Shown here piece after piece: positions 16,761-26,186 of a stretch of 64,000 nucleotides of DNA. Position 1 is the stretch's first letter, and every line of letters starts with the position of its first letter. The DNA comes from Tolypothrix bouteillei VB521301 (GTDB taxonomy: Bacteria; Cyanobacteriota; Cyanobacteriia; Cyanobacteriales; Nostocaceae), in contig NZ_JHEG04000001.1 of the NCBI RefSeq assembly GCF_000760695.4, positions 8,903,123 to 8,967,122 of the forward strand. Reading direction: 5' to 3'. Position numbers and translations under genes: made by a program. The notes beneath the pieces were generated by a model. That model was not told the origin of the DNA. It saw only the letters and a program-made list of their open reading frames with translations, and did not search any database.

Positions 16761-17972
16761 ATGAAAGAACCTTCCCATGAACCGAAAAACTACGATGCAG
16801 TTCTTGGTGGCAACAACCCATTGCCTATAAATGGTGTTGTTTTGGGAGGTTTGCTTGGAGTTAAACAACGTCTGGTGAGTGGAGCTGTTGAGGTAAAAAC
16901 TGCTGCCCTACAAGAAGCTATGACCTGCGGGCAAGAAGGATTACACTTAGTGATTCAGGCTTTGAAGGACGAATCAAAACAGGTACAAAGAACAGCATAT
17001 TTGCTACTGAGGCAACGGACAGAACCAGAAGTTTTGCAGGCGCTTGGAAAATTCAATCCCTATCCATTCTTTAAGTGTATCTATACTCTCCGAGATCATA
17101 CTCACCAAGTTTATTCCGTTGCTATCAGTACCGATGGCAAGATTCTTGCCACTACTGGAAGCAAGCTTGGACTTATCAATCTGTGGCAGTTAGATACAGG
17201 TGAGAAAATTGGTACTCTCAATGGTCATACAAGTTACGTTCGTTCCCTTGCTTTCAGTCCGGATGGACAAACCCTATTTAGTGGTAGCCATGATAAAACA
17301 ATTAAGCAATGGCACTTAAGTACTGGGCCAGAAATTCGTACTTTCCAAGGACATAAAAATTGGGTTCAGTCCATTGCCATTAGCCCCGATGGGCAAACCA
17401 TCGCTAGTGGGAGTCGAGACACAACTATCAAACTATGGAAAGTCAGTACGGGAGAAGAAATTCTTACTTTCAAAGGACATACCCATTCGGTATATTCCCT
17501 TGCTTTTAGCCCCAACGGGCGAATGCTAGTCAGTGGAAGCGCTGACAACACTATCAAGCTGTGGCAGATTTGGGAGGGAAGGGAAATATACACGTTGACA
17601 GGGAATCACGAGAATATTTATTCGTCTCGCTCGGTTAATTCTGTTGCGATCGGCCCAGATGGGCAAACAATACTAAGTGGCGATAGTAACAAAACTATAA
17701 AGCTGTGGCGAGTAACAACAGGAGAAGAAATTTTTTGTTGCACGGGTCATACGGAACCAGTTAGATTCGTAACATTTAGCCCCAACGGGCAAACAATAGC
17801 GAGTGGGAGTTGGGACAAAACTATTAAATTATGGGAAATAACGACTGGGAATGAACTTTGTACTCTTACAGGACATACATACTCGGTGACTTCCTTAGCT
17901 TTCAGTCCAGATGGTCATACTTTGGTTAGTGGATGCGGTAATAAGACTGTTAAAATTTGGCGCGGTGCATAA
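16761..17972 (+). CDS. WD40 repeat protein, seven-bladed propeller
   Basis: A 403-residue protein. The first 100 residues are helical and HEAT-like (EGLHLVIQALKDESKQVQRTAYLLLRQR). They are followed by seven WD40 repeats, each beginning with an H-containing turn such as LNGHTSYVRSL and closing with IKLW, IKQW or VKIW. The seven blades would make one complete propeller. Small N-terminal HEAT domains of this kind are common in cyanobacterial WD40 proteins. No catalytic domain is present, so a scaffold or regulatory role is likely but not known. The stop codon overlaps the bases of the rbc terminator on the other strand. Confidence 0.9.
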   Translation: MKEPSHEPKNYDAVLGGNNPLPINGVVLGGLLGVKQRLVSGAVEVKTAALQEAMTCGQEGLHLVIQALKDESKQVQRTAYLLLRQRTEPEVLQALGKFNPYPFFKCIYTLRDHTHQVYSVAISTDGKILATTGSKLGLINLWQLDTGEKIGTLNGHTSYVRSLAFSPDGQTLFSGSHDKTIKQWHLSTGPEIRTFQGHKNWVQSIAISPDGQTIASGSRDTTIKLWKVSTGEEILTFKGHTHSVYSLAFSPNGRMLVSGSADNTIKLWQIWEGREIYTLTGNHENIYSSRSVNSVAIGPDGQTILSGDSNKTIKLWRVTTGEEIFCCTGHTEPVRFVTFSPNGQTIASGSWDKTIKLWEITTGNELCTLTGHTYSVTSLAFSPDGHTLVSGCGNKTVKIWRGA

Positions 17973-17999
17973 AAAACAGAGGTAGAATTTTCTACCTCT
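17970..17999 (-). terminator. intrinsic terminator of the rbcLXS operon
   Basis: AGAGGTAGAA (17978-17987) and TTCTACCTCT (17990-17999) are perfect complements separated by two bases. On the minus strand the stem is followed by GTTTTTTATG, so it ends the rbcL-rbcX-rbcS transcript. It overlaps the end of the convergent WD40 gene. Confidence 0.8.
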
Positions 18000-18060
18000 T
18001 CCATTTGGGGATAAATTAGAGACTTACAGCTTTTTCACAATTATTGCCAACTAAGCAGCC

Positions 18061-18396
18061 TTAGTATCTGCTCTGACTGGGCTTGTGAACGATAAAGCTA
18101 AGAACTTGGCACTGCTTGATGTTGTCAAAACCAACAACACGGATATAGCAGTTGCTGTACTGAGAACGGCAAGACTGCACTTCGTTCAGAACTTCTTGAG
18201 TGCTTCTAGCACCAAACAAAGGTAACTTCCACAGTGTCCAATAATATACAGTTGGCTCAGATGTTTCGTTGAACTCGATCGCGGGGATGTAACCCTGCTC
18301 GAGAATGTACTGAACCTGTCTGCTAATTTGAGCATCAGTAAGGGGAGGCAGATAAGAAAGGGTTTCGTAACGACGCTCTTTTGGTAAGGTTTGCAT
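18061..18396 (-). CDS. rbcS: RuBisCO small subunit
   Basis: A 111-residue form IB small subunit of ribulose-bisphosphate carboxylase/oxygenase. It carries the typical [18 protein letters not shown] start, [12 protein letters not shown] and a C-terminal [20 protein letters not shown]. Eight copies cap the RbcL octamer in the carboxysome. It is the last gene of rbcL-rbcX-rbcS and is followed by the terminator at 17970-17999. The upstream gap contains TTAGTGGTTAGTAG-type repeats. Confidence 0.97.
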   Translation of the reverse strand: MQTLPKERRYETLSYLPPLTDAQISRQVQYILEQGYIPAIEFNETSEPTVYYWTLWKLPLFGARSTQEVLNEVQSCRSQYSNCYIRVVGFDNIKQCQVLSFIVHKPSQSRY

Positions 18397-18483
18397 ATCT
18401 TAATAATGATGGGTAGTTGTTGCTTATAGGCGGTTAGTGGTTAGTAGTTTTCCTACGAACTATCAGCTACTAACCACTAACGA

Positions 18484-18855
18484 TCAACCATTCTCTTGCT
18501 CTGGGCTGGGAGTTGAATCGCTGATTTGCGTGAGCCGTTCAAGATGCTGGCGACGGTGTTCCATATTGGCTTGCTGAATGCCAGTACGAACCATTTCCGG
18601 TAAGAATTCAGTTATTTCTTCTGCAATGTGCTCTCTGACAATCATGATTCGCAAGGCCAAGTCTGGCTTTTCTTTGAAAAGCTCCCGAAGGTATGCTTCT
18701 CCATCTTGAATTTTGTCGGCTGAGAAGCGTTGTAACCAAAGTGCCAAGGGAGGATTTGTTTCGCTAAGTTGAGCTAACACCGTCCTCAACGCCTGATAAG
18801 TCAGGTAGCTTTGCAGCGTCTTGGCTGTGTCTTTCGCAATTTGCTTGATGTTCAT
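18484..18855 (-). CDS. rbcX: RuBisCO assembly chaperone RbcX
   Basis: A 123-residue RbcX. This homodimeric chaperone binds the C-terminal tail of RbcL and stabilises assembly intermediates until RbcS binds. The helical body (KDTAKTLQSYLTYQALRTV, LSETNPPLALWLQRFS) and the central QxxY-like tail-binding groove fit the family; the C-terminal 15 residues are divergent, as usual. It sits between rbcL and rbcS in the normal cyanobacterial order, with a 108-base gap to rbcL that contains ATCCTTTAT-type short repeats. Confidence 0.95.
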   Translation of the reverse strand: MNIKQIAKDTAKTLQSYLTYQALRTVLAQLSETNPPLALWLQRFSADKIQDGEAYLRELFKEKPDLALRIMIVREHIAEEITEFLPEMVRTGIQQANMEHRRQHLERLTQISDSTPSPEQENG

Positions 18856-18963
18856 GCTTGACCCCAGCCCCCTTTAAAGGATGAAGTGTAAAGTTATGAA
18901 GGATGAAATCATTGTTTTAAGATTTTTATCCTTCATTCTTTATCCTTTACCTTTTATCCTTTA

Positions 18964-20394
18964 TCAGACGGTATCAACTGCTTCAAACTCGAACTTAATT
19001 TCCTTCCACAGTTCGCAAGCAGCTGCCAATTCAGGAGACCACTTAGCTGCTTCGCGGATAACGTCGTTACCTTCGCGAGCCAAGTTGCGACCTTCGTTAC
19101 GAGCTTGGATACATGCTTCGAGAGCAACACGGTTAGCAGTAGCACCAGGTGCATTACCCCATGGGTGTCCTAGGGTTCCACCACCAAACTGCAGTACGGA
19201 GTCATCACCAAAGATTTCTACCAGCGCCGGCATGTGCCATACGTGGATACCACCAGAAGCAACTGCCATAACTCCGGGCATGGAAGCCCAGTCTTGGGTA
19301 AAGTAGATACCGCGAGACTTGTCTTGCTCGACGTAGTTTTCACGCAACAAGTCAACAAATCCCATTGTGATTGCGCGATCGCCTTCTAACTTACCTACTA
19401 CGGTTCCGGTATGGATGTGGTCACCACCAGACATACGCAGTGCTTTAGCCAAAACACGGAAGTGGATACCGTGGTTCTTTTGACGGTCGATTACCGCGTG
19501 CATAGCGCGGTGAATGTGGAGCAACAAACCGTTGTCACGACACCAGCGAGCCAATGTGGTGTTGGCGGTGAAACCTGCTGTTAGGTAGTCGTGCATGATG
19601 ATAGGCATCTTGAGTTCTTTAGCAAACTCAGCCCGCTTCAGCATTTCTTCGCAGGTTGGAGCAGTAACGTTGAGGTAGTGACCTTTGATTTCACCAGTTT
19701 CTGCTTGTGACTTGGCAATAGCATCCGCTACAAACAAGAAGCGATCGCGCCAGCGTTGGAATGGTGCGGAGTTAATGTTTTCGTCATCTTTTGTAAAGTC
19801 CAAACCACCGCGCAAGCACTCATATACAGCGCGTCCGTAGTTCTTAGCAGACAGACCCAATTTGGGCTTAATGGTACAACCCAACAGAGGACGACCGTAC
19901 TTGTTCAGTTTGTCACGCTCTACCTGGATACCGTGAGGAGGTCCTTGGAATGTCTTCAGATAAGCAACTGGGATCCGTAAATCTTCTAGACGAAGTGCTT
20001 TGAGAGCTTTAAAACCAAATACGTTACCTACAATCGAGGTAAACATATTGGTTACAGAACCTTCTTCAAACAAGTCCAGAGGATAAGCAATGTAGGCAAT
20101 AAATTGATTGTCTTCACCGCGAACTGGTTCGATATCGTAACAACGACCTTTGTAACGATCCAGGTCGGTTAACAAATCTGTCCACACGGTTGTCCAGGTA
20201 CCAGTGGAAGACTCAGCAGCAACAGCAGCGCCTGCCTCTTCAAATGGAACTCCAGGCTGGGGTGTTACGCGGAACGCCGCTAAAATGTCTGTATCTTTTG
20301 GTGTGTAATCAGGGGTGTAATATGTTAATCTGTAATCTTTTACCCCAGCTTGATAGCCTGATTTCGACTGAGTCTTCGTTTGAGCGTAAGACAT
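18964..20394 (-). CDS. rbcL: RuBisCO large subunit, form IB
   Basis: A 476-residue large subunit that fixes carbon dioxide on ribulose bisphosphate. Key features are visible: Lys176/Lys178 in [15 protein letters not shown], the carbamylated Lys202 with the metal ligands Asp204 and Glu205 in [10 protein letters not shown], the HIHRAMHAV active-site His region and loop 6 ([11 protein letters not shown]). Length and sequence are ordinary for cyanobacterial form IB. The ATG is preceded by TTCCAAGAAGGGAAAGT-type sequence on the minus strand. It is the first gene of rbcL-rbcX-rbcS, and a long regulatory region lies upstream. Confidence 0.99.
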   Translation of the reverse strand: MSYAQTKTQSKSGYQAGVKDYRLTYYTPDYTPKDTDILAAFRVTPQPGVPFEEAGAAVAAESSTGTWTTVWTDLLTDLDRYKGRCYDIEPVRGEDNQFIAYIAYPLDLFEEGSVTNMFTSIVGNVFGFKALKALRLEDLRIPVAYLKTFQGPPHGIQVERDKLNKYGRPLLGCTIKPKLGLSAKNYGRAVYECLRGGLDFTKDDENINSAPFQRWRDRFLFVADAIAKSQAETGEIKGHYLNVTAPTCEEMLKRAEFAKELKMPIIMHDYLTAGFTANTTLARWCRDNGLLLHIHRAMHAVIDRQKNHGIHFRVLAKALRMSGGDHIHTGTVVGKLEGDRAITMGFVDLLRENYVEQDKSRGIYFTQDWASMPGVMAVASGGIHVWHMPALVEIFGDDSVLQFGGGTLGHPWGNAPGATANRVALEACIQARNEGRNLAREGNDVIREAAKWSPELAAACELWKEIKFEFEAVDTV

Positions 20395-20877
20395 ACTTTC
20401 CCTTCCAAGAAGTCACTCTTTTTACCCACAAATCACGTCACGTGCAACTTTCTCCCACCCCTAATGCCTCCCTGCTAGTCAAGGAGAAATTAGGAGAAAC
20501 TATGTGTCAGGAGTTACCTCTTACAGAGAGTCTCGCTTTTCCTGCAACAACTTATTGACAGAAATCCCAAGCTGTGGTGAGTGAAAGATCGATCTTGCAC
20601 GTCACGTGATCTGTAACTTGTCTCACAATATATCAAGAAATCAATAAGTTATTCTTTGAATATTTTTAACTTTTTCATTTAAATTTGTTATTAAATATTT
20701 ATTTCAACATTTTGTTAAGAATACTTTACAAAGTACCTCCAATGGTTGTAAACCGCAGCCAGAAAAGGTAAATGATGGCTTGGCACGGGTAAGCTTTCTC
20801 ACTACCAACAGTTAGCTAAAAATTGCTGGCTGATGACTTGCATTTATTGACTTTGAACGTGTACAACTTGGTGTAAA
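20395..20877 (-). promoter_or_regulatory. rbcL upstream region with inverted TTGCACGTxACGTGAT motifs
   Basis: No gene in this 480-base gap. Two motifs lie in opposite orientation: ATCACGTCACGTGCAA at 20432-20447 and TTGCACGTCACGTGAT at 20595-20610, 15 of 16 bases matching as an inverted pair. Each contains its own CACGT-nACGTG core. The rbcL start is at 20394, so the nearer copy lies in the probable leader and the farther one about 200 bases upstream. An AT-rich stretch follows at 20630-20740. The binding protein is unknown. Confidence 0.55.
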
Positions 20878-21393
20878 ATGCATATTCCTCAAATTGAAAC
20901 TCAGCGTCTTCTCTTACGCGGATTTCGTGAAGACGATCTTGATGCTTATGCCGAAATGTGTAATGACCCAGAAGTTATGCGCTACATCGGTACTGGAAAA
21001 CCTTTGTCTCGATGGGAGTCATGGCGCAACATGGCAACAATGCTCGGTCACTGGGAACTCCGTCAGTATGGAATGTGGGCTGTTGAAGAACGCCAAAGTG
21101 GTGAAATGATTGGTCGGCTTGGTTGCTGGAAACCAGAAGGTTGGCCGGGATTTGAGATTGGTTGGACATTGCGAAGGCATTACTGGGGACGTGGTTTTGC
21201 CACAGAAGGTGCAACAGCAGCTATGGATTATGCTTTCAACGTACTACAGCAATCTCATGTCATAAGTTTGATTCGTCCGCAAAACCTGGCATCTATAAGA
21301 GTGGCCCAAAAGTTAGGGGAAAAACTTGAAGGAACAACAGAAATCTTTGGAAGTGAAGCGGCGATCTACGGTATCAGTCGAGAAGATTGGTAA
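20878..21393 (+). CDS. GNAT family N-acetyltransferase (RimJ/RimL type)
   Basis: A 171-residue acetyltransferase. It begins with the signature IETQRLLLRGFREDDLDAY and has FEIGWTLRRHYWGRGFATEG as the acetyl-CoA-binding region (motif A) near residue 95-115, and LIRPQNLASIRVAQKLG near 140. This is the Acetyltransf_3 branch, which acetylates N-termini or small amines. Substrate unknown. Divergent from rbcL. Confidence 0.9.
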   Translation: MHIPQIETQRLLLRGFREDDLDAYAEMCNDPEVMRYIGTGKPLSRWESWRNMATMLGHWELRQYGMWAVEERQSGEMIGRLGCWKPEGWPGFEIGWTLRRHYWGRGFATEGATAAMDYAFNVLQQSHVISLIRPQNLASIRVAQKLGEKLEGTTEIFGSEAAIYGISREDW

Positions 21394-21653
21394 ATCATTC
21401 GTTATCGGTCGTCGGTCAATTTTAAAAAAGAATCTAGTTTAAAGTTAAAAAAAATACCACCTGTGGGAACACTGAGTTTAACCCAAAGCTTATTCAAAGG
21501 AAGGGAGTGGGAAGTAGGGGTACGGCGAGCGTCCGTCTGTACGAAGTAGAGGACAAGGTAGACAAGAGGGATAAGGTAAACTTTTCTCCCCTGTTTCCCC
21601 CTTATCCTTAATTCTCACTCCCTTGAGGAAACTGTTTTAAAGGAAGTGTAACC

Positions 21654-22781
21654 GTGGTGTTTCTTTGCAAGCGTACTCGTTTATTTATCAGTTCTATCCT
21701 TTTAGGGTTTGTAGCATTGCCAAACATGACTCATGTAGCTGTGGCAATTCCAGCAACCGTCCGTAAAACCGATAGTCAAAATCTCTTAGCTCAAAAAATT
21801 CTGAACGTAGATCCATCTGAATTAACTCCCGCTTACCCACCTTCTGCACCACCACCAAGACAAGATCCATTACCAGATGAACGGCAACTGCAAGAACGTT
21901 TGCAGGATACCGATTATCGTATCAATGCTTTACAACAAGATATCACGGGTAACCTCTGGGTAGGTTCTTGGCGGGGATTGTCGCGCATTGACCCGAACAC
22001 CGGAAAGATTTTAACTCGGGTAAATTTACCAAATGTCACAATTGGTGCGATCGCTCAAGATAAAGTCGGGCGTTTGTGGGTAGGAACCTATGAAGGTTTG
22101 CAGCGAGTTGACATTCGCAGTGGTGAAATTACAGGACAGAATTTATTTTTGCCTTCCAAGCGCGTGCTATCTTTATTAGTTGACAAGCGCGGCTACTTGT
22201 GGACTGGAACGGATACTGGTTTAGCTCTAGTCAGTCCCGATCAAGGCTTAATCATGACCACCTTAAAGAACCTACCTGGAGTTAGCGGCAATGCTATGAC
22301 TTTAGATGCAGAAGGTCAACTTTGGGTCGGTACGCTTGATGGTGTGGTACGGGTCAATACTGCCAACGCTTACATCATGAAGCGGATTAATAATTTACCA
22401 GGCACAACAGTACAAGCTCTAGCTATTAGCCCGGAAGGATTGATTTGGGCTGGAATGCCAAACAATTTGTTAGTTATTAACCCAAAAACTGGTATGGTGT
22501 TGAGGTCTGTGGCACGCTTGCGCGGACGTAACGTGACTGCCGTGCGTTTTTCTAAAGATGGAAGTGTTTGGGTTGGCACCAATAACGGTTTGCTACGATT
22601 AAACCCATATACTGGAGGACTGTTAGATGAAATTCCCGGTCTTCCCTCTAGCCGCGTTCTCAGCATTGCTCCTGATATTGGCAATAAATTGTGGATTGGT
22701 ACTAGTGAAGGTCTTGCGTGGTTAATGCCAAAAATGCAAAAGGCACAACCTCATCTTGCTTTTACTCGCGCTGTTAAGTAG
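21654..22781 (+). CDS. exported two-component-regulator-type propeller protein
   Basis: A 375-residue protein with a signal-like N-terminus (hydrophobic residues about 8-30) and a Pro-rich segment (YPPSAPPPRQDPLP). Repeats of the form NLWVGSWRGLSRIDPNTG, LWVGTYEGLQRV, LWTGTDTGLALV and VWVGTNNGLLRLNP fit the regulator propeller (Reg_prop) family. Such domains normally form the periplasmic sensor of hybrid kinases, but here the propeller stands alone. The start is GTG; AAGGAAG precedes it. A kinase-WD40 gene lies 200 bases downstream on the same strand. Confidence 0.8.
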   Translation: MVFLCKRTRLFISSILLGFVALPNMTHVAVAIPATVRKTDSQNLLAQKILNVDPSELTPAYPPSAPPPRQDPLPDERQLQERLQDTDYRINALQQDITGNLWVGSWRGLSRIDPNTGKILTRVNLPNVTIGAIAQDKVGRLWVGTYEGLQRVDIRSGEITGQNLFLPSKRVLSLLVDKRGYLWTGTDTGLALVSPDQGLIMTTLKNLPGVSGNAMTLDAEGQLWVGTLDGVVRVNTANAYIMKRINNLPGTTVQALAISPEGLIWAGMPNNLLVINPKTGMVLRSVARLRGRNVTAVRFSKDGSVWVGTNNGLLRLNPYTGGLLDEIPGLPSSRVLSIAPDIGNKLWIGTSEGLAWLMPKMQKAQPHLAFTRAVK

Positions 22782-22977
22782 ACAATGGAAACTGGGGAAT
22801 GGAGCAATGGGCATTGTCCGTTGCTCGTAACTAATTTAAAAGGCAATTCAAGACCAAGCATCTGGACTGACCTTAAATTGGCGGTGCAGTTAGCCTCATG
22901 CAAAATTTTATACTCATACAAGACAATTCTGTAGTATTGAGTAATAATTAACCTATCCTTTGATAGATGCATATCCC

Positions 22978-25146
22978 ATGATATGTTGCCTTAATTCCTC
23001 GTGTCACAATCCACCCTGTTCTGAAGGTACGCAATTTTGCCCCAAATGCGGAACTCCTTTAATAGTGTTGAGAAATCGCTATCGTCCGATTCAATCATTG
23101 GGTGGCGGTGGCTTTGGTAAAACATACTTGGCACTTGACACTGATAAACTGAACGAAAAATGTGTTATCAAGCAATTTGCACCTCAAGCGCAGGGAACGG
23201 GTGCCATTCAGAAGGCAACAGAACTTTTTGAACAAGAAGCCATGCGACTGCAACAGTTAGGAGAACATCCACAAATTCCTACATTGTTTGCATATTTTGA
23301 AGAAGATAAACGCTTGTATTTGGTGCAGCAATTTATTGATGGTGAGAATTTATTGGATGAGTTGAAACAGGAAGGAATATATAGCGAGGAAAAATTACGA
23401 GAATTATTATCTAATATTCTCAATATCCTCGCTGTAGTCCATGAATATAAAGTGATTCACAGAGATATCAAACCCCAAAATATTTTGCGTCGCAAATCTC
23501 CCTCGTTGATGAGAGGAAGTCAGGGGGATATATTCCTTATTGACTTTGGTGCTTCCAAACAGTTAACCGAGACAGTGATGACTCAACCGGGAACAACTAT
23601 TGGTTCCTTCGGTTATGCCCCACTCGAACAAATGCAGGATGGGGAAGCATATCCGGCAAGCGATTTATTTAGTTTGGGAGCAACGTGCTTTCACTTGCTG
23701 ACAGGGATAGCACCTTGGGAACTGTGGAAACAACAGGGTTTTGGATGGGTTACCAATTGGCGGCAATACTTGCGTCAACCTATAAGTCAGGAATTAGCCC
23801 ATATTTTAGATACTCTGTTGCAAGCAAACCATCAGCAACGCTATCAATCTGCAGATGCGGCTTTGCAAGATTTATACTTAGATTATCAAATCCCTATTTC
23901 TGAAACCCCACCACCTACAGCAACTTATTACTCTCAACCTTCACCCATACCAACCGAATCCTCTCCACCAACGGCAACTTATCATTCTCGACCTTCACCT
24001 CTTCCCATTCAAGTCCCACCAACAGAGGCAAGCAATCGCGAAGTGCGTCCCGTACTTAGATCGAATGAGGAACGCATAAAACCTTCGCGACCTTCAGTTA
24101 TAGATAAATTCAGACAGCAAAAAAAATTTCCACAACCCTTAATAGTGACCGGTGCAATTTTGTTAATGGGTTTTGCAGGATATGGGGTGTGGCAAATGAC
24201 AACCCGTTTTTCCAACACAAATATTCTTTTAAACACAAATCTTTCCTATGAAAAATTGTCACTTGTTAACAGTCTAGAGGGACACAATGATTGGGTGAGT
24301 TCTCTTGCCATTAGTCCAGATGGGCAAACTCTGGTAAGTGGTAGTGGAGATAAAAGTATCAAAATTTGGAATTTGCAAACGGGGGGAATCAAAACTTCCT
24401 TAAATGGTCATACAGGTGGAGTTGTTTCTGTTGCGATCGCACCAGATGGCAAAACTTTAGTGAGCGGAAGTGTAGATGGTACTATCAAAATTTGGGATTT
24501 ACAAACACCAGGCTTAAAAAGAACACTTACCGGGCATAAGGATACTGTAAAATCTGTAGTAATTTCACCAGATGGAAAAACTTTAGCCAGTGCCAGTTCA
24601 GATAAAACTATTAAACTTTGGGATTTAGAAACCGGAGAGTTTAAAAAGACTTTAAATAGTTTGGGCGAACACGATAAAGCCATATGGCGAGTTGCTTTTA
24701 ATCCAGATGGAAAGACTTTAGCAAGTGGAGGTTACGATAGTACCATCAAAATTTGGAATTTAAACCCACCATCCTTAAAAGCTAACTTTACCGGGCATAC
24801 TGACTTGATTTATTCCCTTGCATTTAGTCCAGATGGAAAGACATTAGTGAGTGGGAGTACAGACAAGAGTATTAAAATTTGGGAATTGCGAACGGGTAAG
24901 TTAAAAAATACTTTAAATTGGCACAAATACGGCATTACGTGTGTAGTATTTAGCCCGAATGGTAAGACTCTTTTTACCAGTAGTTATGACCATACAATCA
25001 AAGTAGGAGATTTAATAACAGGCAAGGTTGAAAATACACTCAAAGGGCATATAGATATGATTATGGCTTTAGCGATTAGCCCAGATGGCAAAACTTTAGT
25101 CAGTGGAAGTTCAGATAAAACTATTAAGATTTGGCGTTTGCCCTAG
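22978..25146 (+). CDS. Ser/Thr protein kinase with C-terminal WD40 propeller
   Basis: A 722-residue protein. It opens with a small Cys-rich ribbon (MICCLNSSCHNPPC...FCPKCG), then a Hanks-type kinase domain: GGGGFGKTYLA glycine loop near residue 47, an invariant Lys in CVIKQF, HRDIKPQN catalytic loop and DFG followed by the APLEQ segment. A Pro-rich linker and one membrane span (about 382-400, VTGAILLMGFAGYGVWQM) follow, then seven WD40 blades at the C-terminus. The propeller would be on the far side of the membrane from the kinase. ATG 22978 replaces an upstream TTG. Confidence 0.93.
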   Translation: MICCLNSSCHNPPCSEGTQFCPKCGTPLIVLRNRYRPIQSLGGGGFGKTYLALDTDKLNEKCVIKQFAPQAQGTGAIQKATELFEQEAMRLQQLGEHPQIPTLFAYFEEDKRLYLVQQFIDGENLLDELKQEGIYSEEKLRELLSNILNILAVVHEYKVIHRDIKPQNILRRKSPSLMRGSQGDIFLIDFGASKQLTETVMTQPGTTIGSFGYAPLEQMQDGEAYPASDLFSLGATCFHLLTGIAPWELWKQQGFGWVTNWRQYLRQPISQELAHILDTLLQANHQQRYQSADAALQDLYLDYQIPISETPPPTATYYSQPSPIPTESSPPTATYHSRPSPLPIQVPPTEASNREVRPVLRSNEERIKPSRPSVIDKFRQQKKFPQPLIVTGAILLMGFAGYGVWQMTTRFSNTNILLNTNLSYEKLSLVNSLEGHNDWVSSLAISPDGQTLVSGSGDKSIKIWNLQTGGIKTSLNGHTGGVVSVAIAPDGKTLVSGSVDGTIKIWDLQTPGLKRTLTGHKDTVKSVVISPDGKTLASASSDKTIKLWDLETGEFKKTLNSLGEHDKAIWRVAFNPDGKTLASGGYDSTIKIWNLNPPSLKANFTGHTDLIYSLAFSPDGKTLVSGSTDKSIKIWELRTGKLKNTLNWHKYGITCVVFSPNGKTLFTSSYDHTIKVGDLITGKVENTLKGHIDMIMALAISPDGKTLVSGSSDKTIKIWRLP

Positions 25147-25185
25147 TGGGTACTTATATAGGAAATAACTTAATACCATTCCTGG

Positions 25186-25974
25186 CTAATTTTCTGAATC
25201 AATAGGTAGTGAGGGGCGACGAAGTAAGAAAACGACAAGACCTACAAAAGGTACAAAACGCACTATCCACAGTATTGTAGGATCTTGCCAGTGGCGACGT
25301 GCCATGTCATCCGGTACCAGCCACGACTGAAATATCCAGAAAACAACGAAATCTATTAAAAATGAATATGCCAGTCGATCTGTAGATAGTATTTTTATAA
25401 GAGAAGTCCAACGCGCCGTTAAATTACCAAATTCAGGACGTGCTAGCATTGCCCAAGCAAGAGAAGCAACAACCACACCTGTTAAAACTAAAGGAAAGGC
25501 TCGACTCTCTGCTATCTTTTCTAAGGTGTTGAGAGAATCTTTAGGAGGCTGGGTGTTGGGTTGTCGTATTGCTAACCAAGGTAGATAAAAAACATTTGTC
25601 AGTAAAGCAGTACCAATCAGAAATGGCAACATGGGGAAGCGTTGATTGCGACCATCAACAAGAAAACCCCAAAATAATAAACCCCAAGTTATAACAATAT
25701 TAAATAATCCTTCTAATGCTGGGTTGATGACTGGGGCAGTGCTTGGCGATAAAAGTGGCATCACAAACCAGAAATTTAAGCTCAAATCTAATGCTTCTTG
25801 GAATGTTTTAGGCTGAATGTGCAGTACTGATAAGCCTGGGGGTAAATCGCTGAGCAACAGATAGCCAATATAGATTATCCATGCACTCCATAGAAATATT
25901 CTTGATGATACTATTGTATGTTTCTGGAAAAAATTTGAAGTTTCGGTAGGTATTTGATTCTTTTGATTGAGCAT
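25186..25974 (-). CDS. conserved multi-span membrane protein, 262 aa
   Basis: A protein with about six or seven predicted membrane spans (for example FLWSAWIIYIGYLLL, IVITWGLLFWGFLV, VLTGVVVASLAWAML, WIVRFVPFVGLVVFLL). A charged, Pro-rich loop contains PNTQPPKDSLNTLEKIAESR. I do not recognise a named family; similar proteins occur across filamentous cyanobacteria. ATG 25974 was chosen because a longer frame to 26010 begins within a HIP1-type repeat. Function unknown. Confidence 0.7.
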   Translation of the reverse strand: MLNQKNQIPTETSNFFQKHTIVSSRIFLWSAWIIYIGYLLLSDLPPGLSVLHIQPKTFQEALDLSLNFWFVMPLLSPSTAPVINPALEGLFNIVITWGLLFWGFLVDGRNQRFPMLPFLIGTALLTNVFYLPWLAIRQPNTQPPKDSLNTLEKIAESRAFPLVLTGVVVASLAWAMLARPEFGNLTARWTSLIKILSTDRLAYSFLIDFVVFWIFQSWLVPDDMARRHWQDPTILWIVRFVPFVGLVVFLLRRPSLPIDSEN

Positions 25975-25991
25975 AGGTTTCTTTAAAATTT

Positions 25992-26030
25992 GCGATCGCC
26001 TTTGGCGCAAGCTTTACCCGGCTTGTCGCC
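25992..26030 (+). repeat. HIP1-headed interspersed repeat, copy B
   Basis: GCGATCGC followed by CTTTGGCGCAAGC, TTTACCCGG and CTTGTCGCC. Related copies are at 26349-26385 (plus) and 12213-12249 (minus); see finding. Confidence 0.6.
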
Positions 26031-26128
26031 GATCTTTCCCGAATCACATTATAAATAAAATACCTGCAATCCTATTAACAGACTTTGTTACTATGAAAAG
26101 TCTATTTGATTTTTAAAATCCGCGTAAG

Positions 26129-26174
26129 GTGGGCATTATCCACCACGCAAAGCTATTGGTAAGCAATGCCCACC
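26129..26174. repeat. GGTGGGCATT / AATGCCCACC inverted repeat
   Basis: A 10-bp perfect inverted repeat (26129-26138 and 26165-26174) around a 26-base loop. Similar GTGGGCAATGCCCACC palindromes are frequent in cyanobacterial intergenic DNA. It lies where the N-terminal part of the yoeB fragment should be. Confidence 0.65.
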
Positions 26175-26186
26175 GTACAGGACTTA

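Noticed and set aside
20750..20877. NtcA-type site (GTA-N8-TAC) between rbcL and the acetyltransferase gene
   Set aside because: No exact match to the palindrome was found in the region.
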